From: Nitrosococcus wardiae
GTDB lineage: Bacteria > Pseudomonadota > Gammaproteobacteria > Nitrosococcales > Nitrosococcaceae
DNA: 64,000 bases
Direction: 5' to 3'
NCBI RefSeq assembly: GCF_004421105.1
Contig: NZ_CP038033.1
Location: forward strand, 515,659 to 579,658
The position numbers were made by a program, and so were the translations under genes. The first letter of the stretch is position 1. The number at the start of each line of letters is the position of its first letter. The notes beneath the pieces are model-generated. The model did not search any database. It saw only the letters and a program-made list of their open reading frames with translations, and was not told where the DNA came from. Of this stretch, positions 58,864-64,000 are shown in pieces.

Positions 58864-59316
58864 TTAACGCCGCTCCACCCGCCACCATTGACCCTCCTCC
58901 TTGACCCAGGTCTCCTTTAAGTAGCTGGTATTACGAAATAGGGTGCCCGGCGTCACGCCCTCCGCGCTGAAATCCACATTGAGGCTTACCTCGGCGGCGG
59001 TGCGCTCCGGATTTTGAAACGTCACCTCCAGGACGGTCACCCCTTCCTGGTCAATCTGCCCCCCATATTGGCTGAAGAAATGGTTCTTCGAATAGGCCTG
59101 GCGGTAGGAGGGGGTAGTAAACTCGTAGGCCTTATCAAAATCTTCGGCAATGACGGCCTCCCAACGGGCCTGGACGCGAGCCTTCAAGGCTTCCTTTTCC
59201 TCCGCTGCCGACAGGGGCTGTTCCGTCCCGCCGGCGCAGGAAATAAGCAGGGCCGCCAATAGGGCGAGCAAGACAGTTCCCAGCAGCCGACGCAACAGTG
59301 TCAGTGGATTTCTCAT
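58864..59316 (-). CDS. NTF2/SnoaL-like lipoprotein, paralogue B
   Basis: A 150-aa predicted lipoprotein from the ATG at 59316 (AGGAAA site); the frame is open to 59379. The signal is LLGTVLLALLAALLISC with the lipobox LISC. The NTF2-like domain has LKARVQARWEAVIAEDFDKA, YEFTTPSYRQAYSKNHFFSQ and the ending LKETWVKEEGQWWRVERR. It is paralogous to the product of 32307-32786 (RWQALIQGDFNRAYE; EKWTEVDGEWWFL). It lies 76 bp downstream of the PpiC gene. Confidence 0.85.
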   Translation of the reverse strand: MRNPLTLLRRLLGTVLLALLAALLISCAGGTEQPLSAAEEKEALKARVQARWEAVIAEDFDKAYEFTTPSYRQAYSKNHFFSQYGGQIDQEGVTVLEVTFQNPERTAAEVSLNVDFSAEGVTPGTLFRNTSYLKETWVKEEGQWWRVERR

Positions 59317-59392
59317 GGTCGTGTTTTCCTGTGGTGACCGGGAAAATCGCGCTCGCAGCGGTACTTCCCTGGGGGGCAACCTCTGGCTTGGC

Positions 59393-60313
59393 TCATTGGC
59401 TCAGGACCTCCTTGAGGGTGGGATAATTGATCTTATCCGGGTCCGGGTAGGTCTTCCCGCGAAGCTGCAACAGGGCTGAATCCCGGTACTCGGCGCGGAG
59501 CTTGTTGATGAGCCGCTCCTTCACCTCTTCGTAGGATAACTGGCGCGCCGGCTCAAGTTCAATCAGTTGCACCACGTGCCGCCCAAAGCGGGTCTCGAAG
59601 GGCTGGCTGAAATCACCGGGTTGACTCAGGGCAAAAGCCGCCTGCTCGAACGCGGGCACCACCTTGCCGCTGTCTTTTTCCAGCCATTGGTCAAGGAGAC
59701 CCCCCTGCTTGGCGGTGGCGCGATCTTCGGAATAACGCCGCGCCAATTCAGCAAAGTCCGTCCCTGATTCAAGCTCCTCCATGATCGTGGCGGCGATCTT
59801 GGCAGGCTCCCGCTGGTCGCAGGCACACTCTGGATTTTTGGGGCGGATGAGAATATGGGCGACCTTGCGCTTTTCCGGTAGCCGGTAGTGGGCCTTCTCC
59901 GCCGCATAACGCTGGCGGCTGAGGGTTTCAAAATCCGGATAGTCGATGTTCTTCACCACCTGGTCCATGAGGGCGCCGACCAGCACCTCCCGGCGGGCCT
60001 TTTCCAAGCGGGCCTGAACGATAGGGTCTTCCGCCAGCCCTTGCGCTTCCGCCTGCTGTGCGAGCACCTGGTTGGAATGGAAGTCGAGGGCGAAATCGAG
60101 CATCCGATCCTTTTGGGCTGCGAGACGCTCCCGCGCCGCAGGATCGAACAGACGCGCATAGGCCCGATAGTCCTCGGCCGTCAGTTGCCCTTGGGAAGAG
60201 CGGCTGATCACTTCCCCCTCGGTCGCGGAAACGGCAGTGGAGACCAAGATCCCCAAGAAGGCAAAGCGCCCCAGGGCCGCTCGGAGATTGATATTAGGTT
60301 GATTCGCTTTCAT
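59393..60313 (-). CDS. Periplasmic parvulin-type peptidyl-prolyl isomerase (PpiC/SurA-like), copy B
   Basis: A 306-aa parvulin: signal peptide with FAFLGILVSTAVSATEG, SurA-like N-terminal helices (QVLAQQAEAQGLAEDPIVQA) and a parvulin domain from about residue 145 (KVAHILIRPKNPECACDQRE, ARRYSEDRATAKQGGLLDQW, FGRHVVQLIELEPARQ). The start is the ATG at 60313; GTG adds one residue. Compared with copy A it has a CACDQ insertion with two cysteines. It lies after a terminator that follows the large secreted protein gene. Confidence 0.92.
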   Translation of the reverse strand: MKANQPNINLRAALGRFAFLGILVSTAVSATEGEVISRSSQGQLTAEDYRAYARLFDPAARERLAAQKDRMLDFALDFHSNQVLAQQAEAQGLAEDPIVQARLEKARREVLVGALMDQVVKNIDYPDFETLSRQRYAAEKAHYRLPEKRKVAHILIRPKNPECACDQREPAKIAATIMEELESGTDFAELARRYSEDRATAKQGGLLDQWLEKDSGKVVPAFEQAAFALSQPGDFSQPFETRFGRHVVQLIELEPARQLSYEEVKERLINKLRAEYRDSALLQLRGKTYPDPDKINYPTLKEVLSQ

Positions 60314-60348
60314 CACGCTGTCTTAAGTAAACCAATAACCAATAAAAT

Positions 60349-60382
60349 GGGCGCCATCCAGGTCATCCCGATGGCGCCCTTT
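60349..60382 (-). terminator. Terminator-like hairpin between the secreted protein and PpiC genes
   Basis: Stem GGGCGCCATC/GATGGCGCCC with a 10-bp loop, followed on the minus strand by ATTTTATTGG. It lies about 55 bp downstream of the stop at 60435 and upstream of the PpiC start. A partial terminator would let the PpiC gene be expressed at a lower level than the secreted protein. Confidence 0.75.
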
Positions 60383-60434
60383 GGAACGCTGTTCTTAAGT
60401 GTACCCTAAGAACGTTGATCAGAAATCCTCTATC

Positions 60435-62252
60435 TTATTGGATAGATTGGCTCCGCTCAAAGCCGTGGTCAATGGAGCTGGCGAAGTTCTTGCTCACATT
60501 GCCCTCAAAGGTGCGCTGCTTGATCATGAAGCCAATGGCGGGAAGCCCTGACCAGCCGTCCAGGCCGCCATTATTCCCCGGCACTGAGAGGCCCTCGCTG
60601 GTGGTCATAGTGACTGTCCCCGTTGCGTCCGCGGCGTCATCCACATTCAGCTCCAAGCGCATCCAACCGGCTTCCGAGGGAAGCAAGGGGGTGGTGTCAA
60701 TGACCAGCGCATCGGCCGCGCCCAAGGCGCTGCCGCTGTTGAAGCTGACCACATTGGACTCGTAGCAGAGGTCATCCACGGGAAGCACCGGCGCCGGCGA
60801 GGGAATGACATCCCCGGTAACGCTGATGGTGTTTTCCAGCCGGTCATAGCGGGCAAACCGGACCTGATTGCACGACTCCGCTGAGCTGGGGTCATCCTCC
60901 ACCTTCTGGCCGAAGGCCTCGGCAAAAGGCGGATAGGGCACTTGAAATCCGGTGTACACGGCTTCGTCCCGATCCCCCTCAATGACAGCGAACTGCCGCC
61001 CGGCCCCCTGGTCCACATAGAACCCTTTGGTGGGGAAGGTGACCACCCAGTCGGTGACGACCCCCAAAGCGGCCTCGCTACTCCACTCGTTGATCATGGC
61101 GGACCGCTGGATAGTGGCGCTAACCGCATCAACGCCGCGGATCGACGGCGAACCGCCAGTTGTACGATAGCTATCTACGCTGTTAGCGACGAGACTAACA
61201 GCCGCGTTGGTGCCGTCATTCCACCAGTTCCCGACCGCAGGGTAGGCGTCGTTCAGGGAAGGCTCCAAGAAGTCGAAGGGCGCCTGGGCGGTAATCAAAT
61301 TCATGCAACTCAGATCCGGGTCCACGCCGCCAGCCGGTTCCCACTCGGTTGTCCCATCACGCTCATCGCCACGGGTGATATCACAATCAGTATTATCAGC
61401 GTGGAGCGACTCGCCATCCGGAGCAACTGTAGCATCCGGGAGGACCGTTAAGCCCCGGGCACCCGGATTGTAGAAGTTAGCCCAGGTCACTGCGGAACCC
61501 GCCACTTCCACACCACGGCCCGGGTTGAGGAGACGGTAGTTATACTTGAGGCTATTGAGAGGCTCGCCAAATTGCTGCGCCGCTTCAAGAATATTCGCCT
61601 TGGTGAAGTACTCTTGCACGCTCAGAGTCGTACTTGGTTCGTCGTCCGGCACCTGGGCGGCGGTACACCAGTTATTTTCAATCGCCCTTCCGATCTCGGT
61701 TACAGTTTGGGTTGTATCAGAATGCTTAGGGCTGACCGTATGCCCCATGCTGATGAATTCCACATACCCTTCCCGCAAGCGGTCGACGTTAATGGGACCG
61801 CCGTCTTCGTTGCTTTCGCCCCGGTCGTCGTTGCCGCTAAAGGCCAGTTGTCCGCCGGCGCCCAGGGAGAAGGTCTTTTGGTGGGGAATGACGCAGGTAT
61901 CTAGGTTACCGTTCTCATCCACGTCGGTGACCTCGAACACGGGACCGGTGGGAGAATCCTTGATTACCGCGGTGAACACGTCAAAGGGGGACAGGGCGAC
62001 GTTAATGTCGAACACGTCCCGGCTGTTGCGCCCCTCGTGGAGGCGAATTTTCACCACCACGGCTTCTTCCCGAGTGTTGGTGACGTTAATCAGGCTAAGC
62101 CAGCCGTCCCGGACCGTATAATAGGGCGCGATGGCCACTTCCCCAATCCCGTCGCTGGCGATGTTGACCGCCCCGGCCTGGGGCGCCAGCAGGGCGCCGC
62201 CGACCGCCGCCGTAATGGCCAAGGCCGAGCGTTTGAGGTTAAATAATTTCAT
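60435..62252 (-). CDS. Large secreted protein of unknown function, paralogue B
   Basis: A 605-aa exported protein with a GGGGG-type ribosome site. The signal peptide ends near residue 28 (LAITAAVGGALLAPQAGA). The mature part begins VNIASDGIGEVAIAPYYTVR, and has LINVTNTREEAVVVKIRLHE, NVALSPFDVFTAVI, RLREGYVEFISMGHTV, GVVTDWVVTFPTKGFY and LCYESNVVSFNSGSALG, all matching paralogue A. A central segment of about 130 residues, absent from A, contains ANILEAAQQFGEPLNSLKYN. C-terminal conservation IDHGFERSQSIQ. Likely surface-exposed. Function unknown. Confidence 0.86.
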   Translation of the reverse strand: MKLFNLKRSALAITAAVGGALLAPQAGAVNIASDGIGEVAIAPYYTVRDGWLSLINVTNTREEAVVVKIRLHEGRNSRDVFDINVALSPFDVFTAVIKDSPTGPVFEVTDVDENGNLDTCVIPHQKTFSLGAGGQLAFSGNDDRGESNEDGGPINVDRLREGYVEFISMGHTVSPKHSDTTQTVTEIGRAIENNWCTAAQVPDDEPSTTLSVQEYFTKANILEAAQQFGEPLNSLKYNYRLLNPGRGVEVAGSAVTWANFYNPGARGLTVLPDATVAPDGESLHADNTDCDITRGDERDGTTEWEPAGGVDPDLSCMNLITAQAPFDFLEPSLNDAYPAVGNWWNDGTNAAVSLVANSVDSYRTTGGSPSIRGVDAVSATIQRSAMINEWSSEAALGVVTDWVVTFPTKGFYVDQGAGRQFAVIEGDRDEAVYTGFQVPYPPFAEAFGQKVEDDPSSAESCNQVRFARYDRLENTISVTGDVIPSPAPVLPVDDLCYESNVVSFNSGSALGAADALVIDTTPLLPSEAGWMRLELNVDDAADATGTVTMTTSEGLSVPGNNGGLDGWSGLPAIGFMIKQRTFEGNVSKNFASSIDHGFERSQSIQ

Positions 62253-63043
62253 GGTAAATCCCCCTTACGAAAGAGTGTATTGTCTTTTCCATATTACAAA
62301 CTCAAAAATGATGCAAAATCACGTTAAACCACTCCGGTAGGGACCTGCGGTATGGCATCATCCCAGACAACTCCCTGCCGGTATTTCTTGCGAAGCGGAC
62401 ACTGAACTTCACCTTAACCCTTACCGCTCCGCGATGCTCTTATGTTGTTTTTTTATATTGCTTTTTTTCGTTTTTTCGAACGTAACGTAACAGCCACCTA
62501 AGCAGCGTGTCAACGCCATTTTGTTCTTAAAAACAATGAGCAACGAAGAAAACAACATTTTTTACTCTAACAACGAGCACCCAACTCAAAGCGGTAAGGC
62601 GTAAAAATCATAAAAATTGATGCCACAAATGCGAAGTTCAACACCGTTTTATCCTGCGCAATAGAAATCACCCACTAAAACGGCAATAACCGGGTAAAAC
62701 TTTAACCCTCCGAGCGCACTTAAATGCTTCTGGAGAGAGAACGGCGGGGCCCATTGCCTCCTAGGTGTTTGTCGCCACGAACAAAATAGGCGCTGGGGCG
62801 TGACCCGAAAAAATTTGAAACAGGAGGGGATGGTGGCTTCTGGAAGGGGCGAATGCCCCCCGGAATATCCGCCCACCCCAAGGCGGCGGGATTCCATCAG
62901 GGAGCGTTGTGGTCATCGAATCGACATGGCTTTCTGCTAGAGTATCCTTGTCAAGACTGGCATAATTGGTTTTATCGTTCTTGCCTCGGCAGGAAAACCC
63001 CTATTTTCCAACGGTAACTTTAATTTAAGAATGTGAATTGGCC
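62253..63043. other. Long intergenic region with no gene recognised
   Basis: About 790 bp between the secreted protein gene and gcvPB, with divergent promoters presumably at its ends. The left part is AT-rich (TTGTTTTTTTATATTGCTTT). The right part is GC-rich and has a GGGGCGAATGCCCC hairpin (62846-62859). I searched for a glycine riboswitch and found no convincing one. No tRNA or small protein is supported. Confidence 0.4.
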
Positions 63044-64000
63044 ATGCTGATTTTTGAATCCTCACGTCCAGGTCGCCACCCTCGCACCCAAGCCCCCAAG
63101 GCGGCTGCCCCCACCGATTTACCGGCGCAATTTCTGCGGCGGCAGCCCCCGGCATTGCCCGAGGTCTCCGAATTGGATGTGGTGCGCCACTATACCCGCT
63201 TGTCCCAGAAAAATTTTTCCATTGACACCCATTTTTACCCCCTCGGCTCCTGCACCATGAAATACAACCCCCGGGCCTGCCACACCCTGGCCAGCCTACC
63301 GGGGTTCCTGGAGCGGCATCCAGCCACGCCGGAAGCCATGAGTCAGGGTTTTCTGGCGTGCCTCTATGAGCTGCAAACGATCCTCGCTAAGATGACGGGA
63401 ATGCAGACCATGAGCTTGGCGCCCATGGCGGGGGCCCAGGGAGAATTTAGCGGGGTCGCGATGATCCGCGCCTACCATGAAGCCCGGGGCGACCAAGCAC
63501 GGTGTGAGATGCTGGTCCCCGATGCCGCCCACGGGACCAACCCCGCCACGGCCACCATGTGCGGTTTTCGGGTACGGGAAATCCCCACCAATGCGGCAGG
63601 GGACGTGGATTTGGAGGCGTTACGCAAGGCCTTGGGGCCCCAAACAGCGGGAATCATGCTCACTAACCCCTCCACCCTAGGGATATTTGACCGCAACATT
63701 AAAGCCATTGCCGAGAGCGTCCATGAGGCGGGAGGGCTGCTTTACTATGACGGGGCCAATCTGAACGCCATTCTCGGCAAGGTCAAGCCGGGAGATATGG
63801 GGTTTGATGTCATCCACCTTAATCTCCATAAAACCTTCGCTACCCCCCATGGCAGTGGCGGCCCAGGGGCTGGTCCGGTGGGCGTGGGCGATAAATTGCT
63901 GCCCTTCCTCCCCGTTCCCCGGGTGGAGCGGGCTGAGGATGGCCGCTTCCATTGGCTGACCGAAGAAGACTGCCCCCAAACCATCGGCCCCCTTTCCGCC
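63044..64000 (+). CDS. gcvPB: Glycine dehydrogenase (decarboxylating) subunit 2, P2 (cut by window end)
   Basis: The PLP-binding P2 subunit of the split glycine cleavage P-protein, which decarboxylates glycine and passes the aminomethyl group to GcvH. I read 319 codons to the edge: [20 protein letters not shown] is the diagnostic start, then [58 protein letters not shown] and the PLP lysine in [20 protein letters not shown]. The ATG at 63044 has no strong ribosome site. No gcvPA lies just upstream, although the two subunits are often adjacent. Confidence 0.95.
   Translation, partial: MLIFESSRPGRHPRTQAPKAAAPTDLPAQFLRRQPPALPEVSELDVVRHYTRLSQKNFSIDTHFYPLGSCTMKYNPRACHTLASLPGFLERHPATPEAMSQGFLACLYELQTILAKMTGMQTMSLAPMAGAQGEFSGVAMIRAYHEARGDQARCEMLVPDAAHGTNPATATMCGFRVREIPTNAAGDVDLEALRKALGPQTAGIMLTNPSTLGIFDRNIKAIAESVHEAGGLLYYDGANLNAILGKVKPGDMGFDVIHLNLHKTFATPHGSGGPGAGPVGVGDKLLPFLPVPRVERAEDGRFHWLTEEDCPQTIGPLSA

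Noticed and set aside
62700-63040. Possible glycine riboswitch upstream of gcvPB
   Set aside because: A GGAGAGAGA string occurs near 62731, but I find no paired core with the conserved CTCAGGCAAAAGGAC-type segment, so the motif is not supported.

Overview
The window looks like a chromosomal segment of a motile Gram-negative gammaproteobacterium. Supporting signs are a fliLMNOP flagellar run behind a near-consensus sigma-54 promoter, a type II secretion block in the Xanthomonas-like order J-K-L-M-N-D, a split glycine dehydrogenase (gcvPB), and lipid A-type acyltransferase and Wzm/Wzt genes. The mix of sulfotransferases, cytochrome c and large glycan clusters would fit a marine Chromatiales member such as Nitrosococcus, but no marker in the window proves the genus.

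Layout, left to right. 1-3.1 kb: flagellar operon fliL-M-N-O-P (minus, fliP cut by the edge). 3.7-12 kb: sugar epimerase, GT2, a secreted subtilase with a duplicated C-terminal domain, a frameshifted polysaccharide deacetylase, and a methyltransferase/GT pair. 12-28.3 kb: first glycan island, with a GT4 fusion, a six-gene minus operon (1237-aa methyltransferase-GT2-GT4 protein, two GT2s, methyltransferase, GT4, HAD protein), and wzm-wzt (Wzt with C-terminal glycan-binding domain) followed by an LpxL-like acyltransferase. 28.6-32.8 kb: PpiC parvulin, small secreted protein, large secreted protein, NTF2-like lipoprotein. 33-40.5 kb: Uma2 protein and T2SS genes. 40.7-48 kb: TPR/GT41 protein, membrane GT-C-like protein, GT2 with DUF2304 partner, cytochrome c, VapBC, GT4. 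48-58.8 kb: second glycan island with a second wzm-wzt (short Wzt), four sulfotransferase domains, GT2s and a 1339-aa sulfotransferase-coiled coil-GT2-GT4 protein. 58.9-62.3 kb: a second lipoprotein/PpiC/large secreted protein triad. 63 kb-end: gcvPB (plus, cut by the edge).

How it fits together: the two ABC-exporter glycan islands probably make two different surface polysaccharides, the second probably sulfated. Each island is bordered by a paralogous triad of a large secreted protein, a parvulin and an NTF2-like lipoprotein, which I infer to be a cell-surface module.

The most unusual non-coding content is a structured palindromic repeat. It occurs three times in gaps of the second island; two copies show a compensatory base-pair change, and the third lacks the whole core. 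Several glycosyltransferase genes carry in-frame tandem DNA repeats inside coiled-coil segments.
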